The notes under the pieces: generated by a model | The model's input: only the letters and a program-made list of their open reading frames with translations | What the model was told of the DNA's origin: nothing | Databases searched by the model: none | DNA from: Actinomyces oris | GTDB taxonomy: Bacteria; Actinomycetota; Actinomycetes; Actinomycetales; Actinomycetaceae | DNA: 38,003 nt | Assembly: GCF_001929375.1 (NCBI RefSeq) | Contig: NZ_MSGO01000009.1 | Location: forward strand, 108,653 to 146,655 | Direction: 5' to 3' | Shown here: positions 1 to 8,540 of the stretch, piece by piece | How the letters are laid out: each line of letters begins with the position of its first letter | How positions within the stretch are numbered: position 1 is the first letter of the stretch | Made by a program: the position numbers and the translations under genes

Positions 1-117
1 TGTCGTCCCCCGGCGCCGTTGTGCGACGCCTCAGGAACTGCCGGTGTCGCCCAGAAGGTGAGACAATCACCCGGCGCGCCCTCATGGGCCGCGTTTCCCT
101 CTCAGACAGGAGTTCTT

Positions 118-2718
118 ATGCCCGGTCAGAACCTGACTCGTCTTGAGGCCGCCGAGCGCAGCACAACCGTACGGACCCAGAGCTACGACGTCGTCCTCGA
201 CCTCACGCGCGGTGAGACGGTCTTCGGCTCCACCACCACGGCACGGTTCACGGCCACACCGGGTTCCTCCACCTTCATCGACCTCGTCGCACCGACCGTC
301 CACTCCATCACCCTCAACGGGCTCCCGCTCGACCCCGCCGAGGTCTACACGGACTCGCGCATCGAGCTGAAGGAGCTGGCCGCGGACAATGAGCTGGTCG
401 TCGTCGCCGACTGCGCCTACATGCACACCGGGGAGGGGCTGCACCGCTTCACCGACCCGGCCGACGGCGAGACCTATCTCTACAGCCAGTTCGAGGTCCC
501 CGACTCCCGGCGGGTGTTCGCCGTCTTCGAGCAGCCCGACCTCAAGGCCTCCTTCACCTTCACGGTCACCGCGCCGTCGAGCTGGACGGTGCTGTCCAAC
601 TCCCCCACTCCTGAGCCGACTCCCACTGAGGCCTCCGACGGCTCGGGGGAGGCTCACACCTTCGTCTTCGCCCCCACCGAGCCGATGAGCTCCTACGTCA
701 CGGCCATCGTCGCCGGGCCTTATGTCGGTGCGACCGACGAGTACGTGGCCGGTGACGGACGCAGCGTGCCACTGGGGGTCTACTGCCGTAAGAGCCTGGT
801 CGAGCACATGGACTCAGAGGAGATCCTGGACCTGACCAAACGAGGCTTCGCCTACTACGAGGACCTGTTCGCCACCCCCTACGCCTTCACCAAGTACGAC
901 CAGATCTTCGTTCCCGAGTTCAACGCCGGAGCGATGGAGAACGCCGGCTGCGTCACCCACCGTGACGACTACATCTTCCGTTCCAAGCCCGTCGAGGCCC
1001 GCGTGGAGCGGCGTGCCGTGACGATCCTTCACGAGCTGGCCCATATGTGGTTCGGGGACATGGTCACCATGACCTGGTGGAACGACCTGTGGCTCAACGA
1101 GTCCTTCGCCGAGTACACCTCCACCCTGGCCACCGCCGAGATCACCCGCTGGAACCAGGCCTGGACGACCTTCCAGACCCTGGAGAAGGGGTGGGCATAC
1201 AACCAGGACCAGCTCAGCTCCACCCACCCCGTGGCCGCGGAGATCCACGACCTTCACGACGTCGAGGTCAACTTCGACGGCATCACCTACGCCAAGGGGG
1301 CCTCGGTCCTGGCCGCGCTCGTGGGCTACGTGGGCAGGGACAACTTCTTCGCCGGCATCCAGCGCTACCTGGCGGCGCACGCCTACGCCAACGCCGAGCT
1401 GAGCGACCTGCTCCGTGAGCTGGAGGCGGTCTCGGGACGCGACCTGAGTACCTGGACCCGCCTGTGGCTCCAGGAGGCCGGCGTGACGACCCTGCGCACA
1501 CAGCTGGCCACCGACGCCGACGGCCTCATCACCCGGGCCGCCGTCCTCCAGGAGATCCCCGCCGGCTCGCCGGCCTCTGTGCGCCCGCACCGGGTGGTGA
1601 TCGGCTGCTACACCCTGACCGGCCGGGGCGCCGAGGCGCGCCTGGAGCGCACCAACCGCATCGAGCTCGACGTCGACGGCGAGCTGACCGAGGTTCCCGA
1701 GCTGGTCGGCACCAAGCGGGCGGATGTCCTCGTCCTCAACGACGACGACCTCACCTACGCCAAGGTCCGCCTCGATGAGGCCTCACTGTCCTTCGGGCTC
1801 GAGCACATCGAGTCCTTCACCGAGTCCCTGCCGCGCTCTATCGTCCTGGCCTCGGCCTGGGACATGGTGCGCGACGGAGAGCTCGCCGCCTCCCGGTTCC
1901 TCGACGCGGCGCTGCGGGCGCTGGGCGTGGAGGGGCACTCCTCGGTCATCCAGGGGCTGCTGGGGCGCGTCACGACCTGCCTGTCGGGTTTCCTGCCCCC
2001 GGCCGTGCGCCGGGATCTGGCTCCGGGAACGGCCGACCGGCTGCTGGAGCTGGCTCGAGCGGCCCAGGCCGGAAGCGACAAGCAGCTCCAGCTGGTCCGA
2101 GCGCTGGCCGCTCACGCCGTCACCGACGAACAGCTCGACGTCGTCGCCGGTCTTCTGGAGGGGAGCGAGACTCTTGGCGGCCTCGACACCGACCAGGACC
2201 TGCGCTGGGACCTGCTGATCGGTCTGGTGGCCGCCGGCCGCAGCGGGGAGGAGCAGATCCGCGCCGAGGAGGCCCGGGACCGCACGACCACGGGACGTGA
2301 ACGCGCCGCGGAGGCCCGCGCATCGATTCCGACCCCGGAGGCGAAGCGGGCCACCTGGCGGGCCCTCGTCGACGACGCCTCCATGCCCAATGAGACCCAG
2401 GTGCGCGTCCTGCGGGGCCTGACCAATGTCGAGCGCCACCCCGAGCTGCTGGTTCCCTTCGTGGGGGCGTATGTGGAGGCCATCGACTCCGTGTGGTCCT
2501 CACGCACCTTCCACATGGCCGAGAACCTGCTGACGGGGCTGTGGTCCTGCGCCACGGTGGGCCTGAAGGGCGCTGATGACCCGGCCGCCTCCCTGACGGG
2601 CTGGTTGGAGTCCCACGCCCAGGCCCCGGCCGCACTGCGACGGATCGTGCGCGAAAACCTCGATGACACGCTGCGCGTGGCCAGGGCGCAGGCCGCTGAG
2701 AGCCAGAGCAGGCAGTAG
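118..2718 (+). CDS. pepN: Aminopeptidase N (M1 family zinc metallopeptidase)
   Basis: This 866-residue cytosolic aminopeptidase removes N-terminal amino acids from peptides during protein turnover and peptide use. The M1 signatures are clear: the substrate-binding GAMEN motif at residues 271-275, and the zinc site HELAH (His305, Glu306, His309) followed 19 residues later by the third ligand Glu328 in WLNESFAEY. An N-terminal beta domain precedes the catalytic domain, and the C-terminal third is helical like the ERAP1_C-type domain; the length is normal for actinobacterial PepN. The frame is open back to position 19, but I chose the ATG at 118 because AGGAG (108-112) sits just upstream and the family-like sequence begins there. 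It appears monocistronic, with a strong hairpin after its stop. The family call is firm; the peptide preference cannot be read from sequence. Confidence 0.95.
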   Translation: MPGQNLTRLEAAERSTTVRTQSYDVVLDLTRGETVFGSTTTARFTATPGSSTFIDLVAPTVHSITLNGLPLDPAEVYTDSRIELKELAADNELVVVADCAYMHTGEGLHRFTDPADGETYLYSQFEVPDSRRVFAVFEQPDLKASFTFTVTAPSSWTVLSNSPTPEPTPTEASDGSGEAHTFVFAPTEPMSSYVTAIVAGPYVGATDEYVAGDGRSVPLGVYCRKSLVEHMDSEEILDLTKRGFAYYEDLFATPYAFTKYDQIFVPEFNAGAMENAGCVTHRDDYIFRSKPVEARVERRAVTILHELAHMWFGDMVTMTWWNDLWLNESFAEYTSTLATAEITRWNQAWTTFQTLEKGWAYNQDQLSSTHPVAAEIHDLHDVEVNFDGITYAKGASVLAALVGYVGRDNFFAGIQRYLAAHAYANAELSDLLRELEAVSGRDLSTWTRLWLQEAGVTTLRTQLATDADGLITRAAVLQEIPAGSPASVRPHRVVIGCYTLTGRGAEARLERTNRIELDVDGELTEVPELVGTKRADVLVLNDDDLTYAKVRLDEASLSFGLEHIESFTESLPRSIVLASAWDMVRDGELAASRFLDAALRALGVEGHSSVIQGLLGRVTTCLSGFLPPAVRRDLAPGTADRLLELARAAQAGSDKQLQLVRALAAHAVTDEQLDVVAGLLEGSETLGGLDTDQDLRWDLLIGLVAAGRSGEEQIRAEEARDRTTTGRERAAEARASIPTPEAKRATWRALVDDASMPNETQVRVLRGLTNVERHPELLVPFVGAYVEAIDSVWSSRTFHMAENLLTGLWSCATVGLKGADDPAASLTGWLESHAQAPAALRRIVRENLDDTLRVARAQAAESQSRQ

Positions 2719-2761
2719 CCGCGTCGCACTCCGGCCCGGAGCGGGCTCAGGACGGGGCAAT

Positions 2762-2800
2762 GAGGTGGGGCCGAGCGCATGACGCGCTCGGCCCCACCTC
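2762..2800. terminator. Perfect 17-bp hairpin between convergent pepN and the EIIC gene
   Basis: GAGGTGGGGCCGAGCGC at 2762-2778 pairs perfectly with 2784-2800 around a five-base loop. It lies between the stops of two converging genes, so it probably ends transcripts from both sides. No T-tract follows on either strand, so it is not a textbook intrinsic terminator. Confidence 0.7.
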
Positions 2801-2838
2801 GTGAGGTGCCGGCCCCGACATCCCGGCACCCGCATCGC

Positions 2839-4287
2839 TCAGCGCCGGGATGACTCCGCAGACTTCTTGCCCGTGGACTTGGCGGCGGCGGCCTGCGCGG
2901 CGGCGAAGGCGTCGACGTCGTCGTCCTCGCGCCCAGGGGTCTTGAAGTCGAACTTGACGATGAGGAACCTGAAGAGGAAGTAGTAGATGACGGCGTAGAC
3001 CAGCCCCATGATGATGATCATGAGCGGACCACGCACCACCCCACCGGAGAGCTCGGCGGACTTGCCGAAGTTGAGCAGGTAGTCGATCGCGCCGGCGGAG
3101 AAGGAGAAACCGTCCTTGGCGCCCAGCAGGTTGGCGACAGCCAGGGAGGAGCCGGTCAGCACCGCGTGGACGGCGTAGATCGGGAAGGCCACGTAGGCGA
3201 AGGCGTACTCGAGGGGCTCGGTGATACCGGTGATGAAGGCGGTCAGGGCCACCGAGATCATGAGGGCGCCGGTCGCCTTGCGCTTGGCGGGCTTGGCCGT
3301 GTGCCAGATGGCCAGTGCGGCGGCGGGCAGCGCGAACATCATGATCGGGAAGAATCCGGTCATGAAGCCCCCGGTCCACGAGTTCGAGCCGTCCACGCCC
3401 TGGAAGAAGCAGGTGAGGTCACCGTGCGCAGTACCGCCCGAGGCCGTCTGGCAGGAGCCGAGCTGGAACCAGGGCACGGAGTTGAGCAGGTGGTGCAGGC
3501 CGAAGGGGATGAGCAGCCGGTTGACGGTACCGAAGACGAAGACCGCCAGGGCGCCGGCAAGCCCCTTGGAGTTCCCGGCATTGATGAGCCAGCCGCCGAG
3601 CTGTTCGTTGATGAGCCAGTTGAAGGCCGGGTAGAGCGCCGACATGACCAGGGCGATGACAAGCGCGGCGCCGGAGGTGACGATGGGAACGAAGCGGCGT
3701 CCACCGAAGAAGGCCAGCCAGTCGGGCAGCTTGACTCGGTAGTAGCGCTGCCAGAGCAGAGCGGCGACGACGCCGATGACGATACCGCCCAGGACCCCGT
3801 AGTTGATGGGAGTCTGGGTGGGGATGTCACAGAGCTTGACTCCCTGGTTCCAAGGGCCGACCTGTGCGATCTCGCCCTTGGCGGGATCGAAGGAGTGGAG
3901 GCAGTCCAGGGCCTCCTTGCTCAGGGGTGCGGGCTCGCCCATGATGATGGGGGACATGGTCCAGGTGACGGCGCGGTATACGAGGAAGCCGAACAGTGCG
4001 GCCACTCCGGTGGAGCCGTCGGCCTTCCTGGCGAAACCCACGGCGACGCCGACGGCGAAGATGAGGGGCAGGTTGTCGAAGACCGCCCCACCGGCCGCGG
4101 CGAAGATGTCTGCGACGGGCTGCAACCAGGACAGCTTCGAGGCGAGCCCCTCGGCCCCCAGCATGTCCGCCTGCCCCAGACGCAGCAGCAGGCCCGCCGC
4201 CGGAAGCGTGGCAATAGGCAGCATCAAAGATCTTCCCAGACGCTGAGCAAGGGCGAAGGCGCCGCCCGTCTTCTTCTTGTCTGACAT
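2839..4287 (-). CDS. PTS sugar transporter subunit EIIC (glucose/N-acetylglucosamine family)
   Basis: This is the membrane channel component of a sugar phosphotransferase system, which imports a sugar while it is phosphorylated by EIIB. The 482-residue protein has about ten hydrophobic segments and carries the glucose-superfamily hallmarks NRLLIPFGLHHLLNS (256-270) and GITEPLE (354-360). It stands alone as EIIC: EIIB and EIIA are encoded by separate genes across the divergent regulator, the arrangement I recall for the NagE2/NagF/Crr system of Streptomyces. The C-terminal tail (about 450-482) is charged and alanine-rich. The ATG at 4287 has GGAG about 10 bases upstream. A dre-like operator lies in its promoter region, which favours N-acetylglucosamine as substrate; glucose cannot be excluded. 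Confidence 0.88.
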   Translation of the reverse strand: MSDKKKTGGAFALAQRLGRSLMLPIATLPAAGLLLRLGQADMLGAEGLASKLSWLQPVADIFAAAGGAVFDNLPLIFAVGVAVGFARKADGSTGVAALFGFLVYRAVTWTMSPIIMGEPAPLSKEALDCLHSFDPAKGEIAQVGPWNQGVKLCDIPTQTPINYGVLGGIVIGVVAALLWQRYYRVKLPDWLAFFGGRRFVPIVTSGAALVIALVMSALYPAFNWLINEQLGGWLINAGNSKGLAGALAVFVFGTVNRLLIPFGLHHLLNSVPWFQLGSCQTASGGTAHGDLTCFFQGVDGSNSWTGGFMTGFFPIMMFALPAAALAIWHTAKPAKRKATGALMISVALTAFITGITEPLEYAFAYVAFPIYAVHAVLTGSSLAVANLLGAKDGFSFSAGAIDYLLNFGKSAELSGGVVRGPLMIIIMGLVYAVIYYFLFRFLIVKFDFKTPGREDDDVDAFAAAQAAAAKSTGKKSAESSRR

Positions 4288-4376
4288 GATTGTTCTCCAG
4301 TTCAGGATCGCGCGGCTGCACTGCCGCGTCAGAGATAGCCATCATGACGATAGTAGTCGGGACGGATCGACACCGA

Positions 4377-4392
4377 ACACGTCTGGACCAGC
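4377..4392. promoter_or_regulatory. dre-like operator in front of the EIIC gene
   Basis: ACACGTCTGGACCAGC matches 12 of 16 positions of the DasR-type operator as I recall it (ACTGGTCTAGACCAGT). It lies 90 bases upstream of the EIIC start, just downstream of the putative -35/-10 region for that gene, where a bound repressor would block initiation. The second copy is at 5367-5382. Confidence 0.55.
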
Positions 4393-4398
4393 GCTACC

Positions 4399-4427
4399 AG
4401 CAAAACCGATAGACCCTTCAATGTCAA
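4399..4427 (-). promoter_or_regulatory. Putative EIIC promoter
   Basis: On the minus strand a perfect TTGACA (4427-4422) is followed after 17 bases by a weak -10, TTTGCT (4404-4399). The dre-like operator begins seven bases further downstream, so it would overlap the transcription start. The -35 is strong and the -10 is doubtful. Confidence 0.45.
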
Positions 4428-4547
4428 GCGCAGGACGTACTCGTCGGCCATAATGATATGAAAGTCGATACGACAAAGCGGAAGCAGTGGTCGCAGGCAT
4501 ACCCCTCCTCCTGGCCGCCTCCACCCGCTGTCAACCAGGGGAGTCCC

Positions 4548-5297
4548 ATGCCCAAAAACGCAGGTAAGAAGCAGGCCAAGTACGTCATCGTGCGCAATCA
4601 CCTGCTGGACCTGGTCAGGAACGGCCTCGCCACCGGCAGCCCGGTGCCCTCCGAGCGCGAGCTGTGCGAGCAGTTCGAGGTCTCCCGCATGACCGTGCGC
4701 CAGGCGATCGACACCCTCGTCGTCGACGGCGTCCTGGAGCGCCACCAGGGCAGGGGAACATTCGTGGCGCCCCCGAAGCTCGACCTGCAGGTTCGGCTGA
4801 CCTCCTTCACCCAGGAGATGCAACGCCGCGGGATGGAGCCCGGCGTCGTCATGCTGCAGGCCGAGACCATCGCCTCCGATGAGACCGCGGCGGAGGCGCT
4901 CGAGCTCGAGGCCGGGGCCGAGGTCCACCACCTGCGTCGCCTACTGACAGCCAACGCCATCCCCATGGCGATCGAGGAGAACTGGATTCCCGCAGCACTC
5001 CTGCCCAACCTGCTGCGCACCAGCCCCAACTTCTCGGTCTACGCCGAGCTGACCCGGGCCGACCTGGCGCCGCAGTGGGGTGAGGACATGATCGAGGCCC
5101 ACGCGGCCACGGCCCAGGAAGCGGCGCTGCTCTCCGTCCAGGAGGGAGCCCCGACCCTGGACATCACCCGGCGCACCTTCCACGAGCACTGTGCCATCGA
5201 CTACTCGCGCACCCTGTTCCGCGCCGACCGCTACACCCTGTGGGTCCCGGTGGCCGCCCCCAAACCCGCCTTCCGCCCCGACCGCTCATCGTCTTGA
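4548..5297 (+). CDS. GntR/HutC-family transcriptional regulator with UTRA domain (DasR/NagR-like)
   Basis: This 249-residue protein has an N-terminal winged helix-turn-helix (about residues 10-75, with PVPSERELCEQF, SRMTVRQAIDTL and GRGTFVAPP) and a C-terminal UTRA effector-binding domain (about 90-240). LTSFTQEMQRRGMEP closely resembles the start of the UTRA domain of DasR/NagR regulators, which sense N-acetylglucosamine or glucosamine phosphates. It lies between the EIIC gene and the EIIB-EIIA pair, with dre-like sites in front of both, so I infer that it represses this PTS set until its sugar-phosphate ligand appears. An ATG at 4458 would add 30 residues, but the ATG at 4548 has a good GGGGAG site (4538-4543) and begins where family similarity starts. 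Its exact ligand is inference. Confidence 0.88.
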   Translation: MPKNAGKKQAKYVIVRNHLLDLVRNGLATGSPVPSERELCEQFEVSRMTVRQAIDTLVVDGVLERHQGRGTFVAPPKLDLQVRLTSFTQEMQRRGMEPGVVMLQAETIASDETAAEALELEAGAEVHHLRRLLTANAIPMAIEENWIPAALLPNLLRTSPNFSVYAELTRADLAPQWGEDMIEAHAATAQEAALLSVQEGAPTLDITRRTFHEHCAIDYSRTLFRADRYTLWVPVAAPKPAFRPDRSSS

Positions 5298-5333
5298 GGG
5301 GCTGGGTCTTGACAGGCCGGCGCAGGTCGGTAC

Positions 5334-5361
5334 TGGACAACCTCCAGGCGACCTGTAGCAT
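5334..5361 (+). promoter_or_regulatory. Putative promoter of the EIIB-EIIA pair
   Basis: TGGACA (5334-5339) and TAGCAT (5356-5361) are separated by 16 bases, directly upstream of the dre-like operator at 5367-5382. This implies a 5' leader of roughly 130 bases before the EIIB start at 5501. The match is moderate. Confidence 0.4.
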
Positions 5362-5366
5362 GGGGT

Positions 5367-5382
5367 ACTGGTATGGACCATT
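5367..5382. promoter_or_regulatory. dre-like operator in front of the EIIB-EIIA pair
   Basis: ACTGGTATGGACCATT matches 13 of 16 positions of the DasR-type operator consensus as I recall it. It starts five bases after the putative -10, a repressing position. The site shares the core TGGACCA with the one at 4377-4392, which supports one regulator acting on both promoters. Confidence 0.62.
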
Positions 5383-5500
5383 AGTCCGGTACCGGCGAAG
5401 GTGCCGCACCTGACTGCACCTCCCCCATGTCCTGACGCCTCATCTCGGCACCATCACCCACCGAGCCCGGCACATGCCCGGGCAGACCCAGGAGGAACCC

Positions 5501-5731
5501 ATGTCTCAGGCACAGAGCATCGTCGACGCCCTCGGAGGATTCGACAACATCGTGGAGATCGAGCCCTGCATCACGCGGCTGCGCTGCGAGCTGGAGGACG
5601 GTTCCCTCGTGGACGAGGCAGCCCTGAAGGCCGCGGGGGCGCACGGGGTCGTCAAGCTCGGCGACATCGTGCAGGTCGTGGTCGGTCCCAACGCGGACAC
5701 GATCGCGGAGGACATCGAGGACCTGCGGTGA
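5501..5731 (+). CDS. PTS EIIB subunit (glucose/GlcNAc family)
   Basis: EIIB is a small cytosolic domain that takes phosphate from EIIA on a cysteine and passes it to the sugar bound in EIIC. The 76-residue protein is a bare EIIB domain with the phosphorylation motif IEPCITRLR (Cys23) and the conserved tail GDIVQVVVGPNAD. The ATG at 5501 is preceded by AGGAGG (5490-5495), so the short open extension upstream is not part of it. Its stop overlaps the start of the EIIA gene, indicating translational coupling. The natural partner is the divergent EIIC encoded at 2839-4287. A close paralogue lies at 8975-9202. Confidence 0.92.
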   Translation: MSQAQSIVDALGGFDNIVEIEPCITRLRCELEDGSLVDEAALKAAGAHGVVKLGDIVQVVVGPNADTIAEDIEDLR

Positions 5732-6189
5732 GCCTGACCGTCCAGTCGCCGGTGTCCGGCGTCGTCGTCGCTCTCAGTGATGTTCCCGACCCCGTCTTCT
5801 CCGGCAGGATCGTCGGCCCCGGGGTGGCTGTCATCCCGGACCCCGCTGGCGAGGACGAGGTCAGCGCCCTGGCACCGATCAGCGGGACCATCACGAAGAT
5901 CCACCCCCACGCCTACATCGTCACCAACGATGCCGGCCGCAGCGTCCTGGTCCACCTGGGACTGGACACCGTGAGTCTGGGGGGCAGCGGCTTCACTCTC
6001 CTGGCCGATGAAGGGCAGAGAGTCGATGCGGGCAGCCCCGTCATCAGCTGGTCCCCCGCCCAGATCGAGGCCGGAGGGCTCAACCCGATCGTCCCGGTCA
6101 TCGCTCTGGAGGGCGATGAGTCCGACCTGGAGCCCGTGTCACCCGGACGCAGGGCCGCCGCCGGCGACACGCTCATGACCTGGGCGTAG
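5728..6189 (+). CDS. PTS EIIA subunit (Crr/EIIA-Glc family)
   Basis: EIIA transfers phosphate from HPr to EIIB. The 153-residue protein matches EIIA-Glc: ISGTITKIHPHAY contains His61, the second active-site histidine, and VLVHLGLDTV contains His76, the phospho-accepting one. The start is the GTG at 5728, which overlaps the EIIB stop in GTGA; the frame is open further upstream but lies over the EIIB gene. Free EIIA-Glc proteins can also act as regulators in some bacteria, but nothing here shows that. It is the last gene of the pair and is followed by a strong hairpin. Confidence 0.92.
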   Translation: MSLTVQSPVSGVVVALSDVPDPVFSGRIVGPGVAVIPDPAGEDEVSALAPISGTITKIHPHAYIVTNDAGRSVLVHLGLDTVSLGGSGFTLLADEGQRVDAGSPVISWSPAQIEAGGLNPIVPVIALEGDESDLEPVSPGRRAAAGDTLMTWA

Positions 6190-6234
6190 ACCCGAACGCG
6201 GGTCCGGTCCCATCCGGCTTCGCCCGCACTACGT

Positions 6235-6269
6235 GTGGTCCCGGCCGTCAGTGTGACGGCCGGGACCAC
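6235..6269. terminator. Perfect 16-bp hairpin between convergent EIIA and malQ
   Basis: GTGGTCCCGGCCGTCA (6235-6250) pairs perfectly with 6254-6269 around a three-base loop. It separates two converging genes and probably serves both. No T-rich tail is present on either strand. Confidence 0.7.
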
Positions 6270-6326
6270 AACGTCTCAACGATCTGCCCCGTCCCGCCCG
6301 GTCCGGCGGGCGCGGACCGAGTGATA

Positions 6327-8540
6327 TCAGTCCCGAGAAGCCATCTCGTCGCGCACGGCGCTCAGCAGGCTGCCCAGGCGTGCGTTCTCAGGCAGGTCGT
6401 CGACCAGGACGACCTCGCCCGCGCCGTCGGCCAATGGGATCCGCCAGTTGGGGTACTCCTGGTCGGTGCCGGGCTGGTTCTGAGCGCGCCGCTCCCCCAC
6501 GCCGTCGACCAGGGCGACGCCGACCAGGACCGAGGGGGTGCGCACCACGTAGCGGTGCAGGGCTTCCACGACCTGACGCTCGGTGGGAGCATCCCCCAGC
6601 AGACCGTGCTCGCGCAGCCGGGCGGTCATCCGGTCGCGCTCGATGCGCGCCTCGGTGCGCACCTGCTCGATCGGCTCCGTGAGCAGGCCGAGGCGCTCAC
6701 GCAGATCGACGTGCTCGTCAGCCAGGTAACCGGCAGTCGGGGGAAGATCGTGGGTGTTGACCGTGGACAGGGCGAGCCTGCGGTAGTCCTGGGGCTGGAG
6801 GGGCCAGCCGTCGTGCTGCTTCTCGAACCACAGGACGCTGGTTCCCAGCACACCGCGGCTGGCCAGGTAGTCGCGCGCCCAGGGCTCCACGGTTCCCAGG
6901 TCCTCACCGATGACGACGGCGCCGGCCCGGTGAGCCTCCAGGAGGACGACGCCGAGCATGGCCTCGTGGTCGTAGCGCACGTAGGCGCCATGGTCCGCAC
7001 CCATGCCCTCAGGGATCCACCACAGTCGGAACAGGCCGATGACGTGGTCCACGCGCAGAGCGCCGGCGTGACGCAGGACCGTGCGCACCATGTCACGCAG
7101 AGGGGCGTAGGCGGTGCGCGCCAGGTACTGGGGGTTCCACGGCGGCTGGGACCAGTTCTGCCCCTGCTGGTTGTACATGTCCGGCGGGGCCCCCACGGTG
7201 ACTCCGGAGGCGAAGGCCTCCGGGTTGGACCATGCGTCAGCTCCCTGCGAGTGCACTCCCACGGCGAGGTCATCCATGATGCCCAGAGACATCCCCGAGG
7301 CCAGGGCCTCAGCCTGGGCACGGGCCAGCTGCTCGTCGACGATCCACTGCAGCCAGGCGAAGAAGTCGATGCGCTCAGCCAGCTGGTGCGCCTCGTTGGC
7401 GACGTAGGCGGAGTCCGCCTCCCGCAGCGTTGCGGGCCAGGTCTGCAGGGGCCCGTGCTTCTCCACCAGCGCGCTCCACAGGGCGAAGCGCTCCAGTCCC
7501 TCGCCCTGCTCGGCACGGAAGCGCTCGAAGTCCCGCTGACGGGAGTAGGAGCGACCGGCAGCGAAGATGACCTCAAGGGCCTCGCGCTTGGCCTTCCACA
7601 CCGCGTCGCGGTCGATCGGCTCGGCACTGAGGTCGCTGTCCTTGACCTCCTCGAAGGCCCACTGCACCAGCGAGCGCTTGGGACCGGACAGGCGGGCCAC
7701 CTCTGGGATGTTCTCCGGCCGGATGTAGAGGGGGTTGACGAAGCGGCGCGTCACCGGCAGGTAGGGCGAGGGGGTCATCGGCGCCACCGGCTCAGCCGCG
7801 TGCAGCGGGTTGATGAGCAGGAAGTCGGCCCCCTGGTCCCCCAGGAAGGCGGCGAGCTCGGTGAGGTCGTCGGTGTCACCGGTCCCCCACGACCCGCGCG
7901 AGCGGGTCGAGTACAGCTGGGCCATGACTCCCCAGCCTCGATCGCCGAGAGACTCGGGCAGATCGAGGTGGTTGGGGGTGACCGCCAGCGCCGAGGTCAC
8001 GGTGATGGTCTCCGCCTCGCCGTCGGCGGGGGGCGCGGCATGAGCCCCCTGCGGGGCCGTCTGGTCAGTGGAACCGGGACTGACCTCGGCGATGAGCCGG
8101 TGCCACCCCAGGGGCAGATCGGCTCCGAGGATGAAGGAGGCGCGGCCGCGCTTGACGCCGTCCACCTCCCGGGGCACGGTCCAGTCCTCGGTCTGAGTCA
8201 GCTCGCGGACGTCCCCGTTCTCGAGCTCGACGCGCGCCCGCACCTTGGCGCCGTCGGGCACGTAGACGGGAACGGTGGACTCCACACCGCCGCGCGTGAC
8301 GACCGTGGGGGCAAGCGCCTGCCGCCAGGGGGCGTCCTCGACCTCTCGCAGAGCGCGCCCGATCTCCTCCTCGGAGTGGGCGCTCACCCCTAACGCGGCC
8401 AGCACGGCCCTGAGAGTGGCGCTTGAGGGTGAGGCAAGGTTGCCGTGATAGTCCCAGTACTCGGTGGAGACACCGTGTGCCTCAGCCAGTTGCTTGAGGC
8501 TCTCAGAAGCAGGTAACAGGTCGTCGTTGAACTCGTTCAT
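6327..8540 (-). CDS. malQ: 4-alpha-glucanotransferase (amylomaltase, GH77)
   Basis: MalQ transfers 1,4-alpha-glucan segments between maltodextrins and releases glucose, feeding maltose and glycogen metabolism in the cytosol. The 737-residue protein has an N-terminal actinobacterial extension (about 1-195) before the GH77 barrel. The barrel carries the expected catalytic residues: nucleophile Asp498 in LRVDHVIGLFR, acid/base Glu546 in VIGEDLGT, and Asp598 in NTHDLPPTAG. I use the ATG at 8540; an ATG at 8585 would add 15 residues, and neither has a strong ribosome site. It stands alone, convergent with the PTS genes. Three copies of CTAGCAG lie 119-155 bases upstream of the start. Confidence 0.94.
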   Translation of the reverse strand: MNEFNDDLLPASESLKQLAEAHGVSTEYWDYHGNLASPSSATLRAVLAALGVSAHSEEEIGRALREVEDAPWRQALAPTVVTRGGVESTVPVYVPDGAKVRARVELENGDVRELTQTEDWTVPREVDGVKRGRASFILGADLPLGWHRLIAEVSPGSTDQTAPQGAHAAPPADGEAETITVTSALAVTPNHLDLPESLGDRGWGVMAQLYSTRSRGSWGTGDTDDLTELAAFLGDQGADFLLINPLHAAEPVAPMTPSPYLPVTRRFVNPLYIRPENIPEVARLSGPKRSLVQWAFEEVKDSDLSAEPIDRDAVWKAKREALEVIFAAGRSYSRQRDFERFRAEQGEGLERFALWSALVEKHGPLQTWPATLREADSAYVANEAHQLAERIDFFAWLQWIVDEQLARAQAEALASGMSLGIMDDLAVGVHSQGADAWSNPEAFASGVTVGAPPDMYNQQGQNWSQPPWNPQYLARTAYAPLRDMVRTVLRHAGALRVDHVIGLFRLWWIPEGMGADHGAYVRYDHEAMLGVVLLEAHRAGAVVIGEDLGTVEPWARDYLASRGVLGTSVLWFEKQHDGWPLQPQDYRRLALSTVNTHDLPPTAGYLADEHVDLRERLGLLTEPIEQVRTEARIERDRMTARLREHGLLGDAPTERQVVEALHRYVVRTPSVLVGVALVDGVGERRAQNQPGTDQEYPNWRIPLADGAGEVVLVDDLPENARLGSLLSAVRDEMASRD

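Noticed and set aside
3166-4284. A 372-codon open frame antisense to the EIIC gene
   Set aside because: It lies wholly inside a well-supported membrane protein gene and has no recognisable domain.
6321-8393. A 690-codon open frame antisense to malQ
   Set aside because: It mirrors malQ codon by codon, has no ribosome site and gives a Gly/Val/Arg/His-rich product typical of antisense frames in GC-rich DNA.
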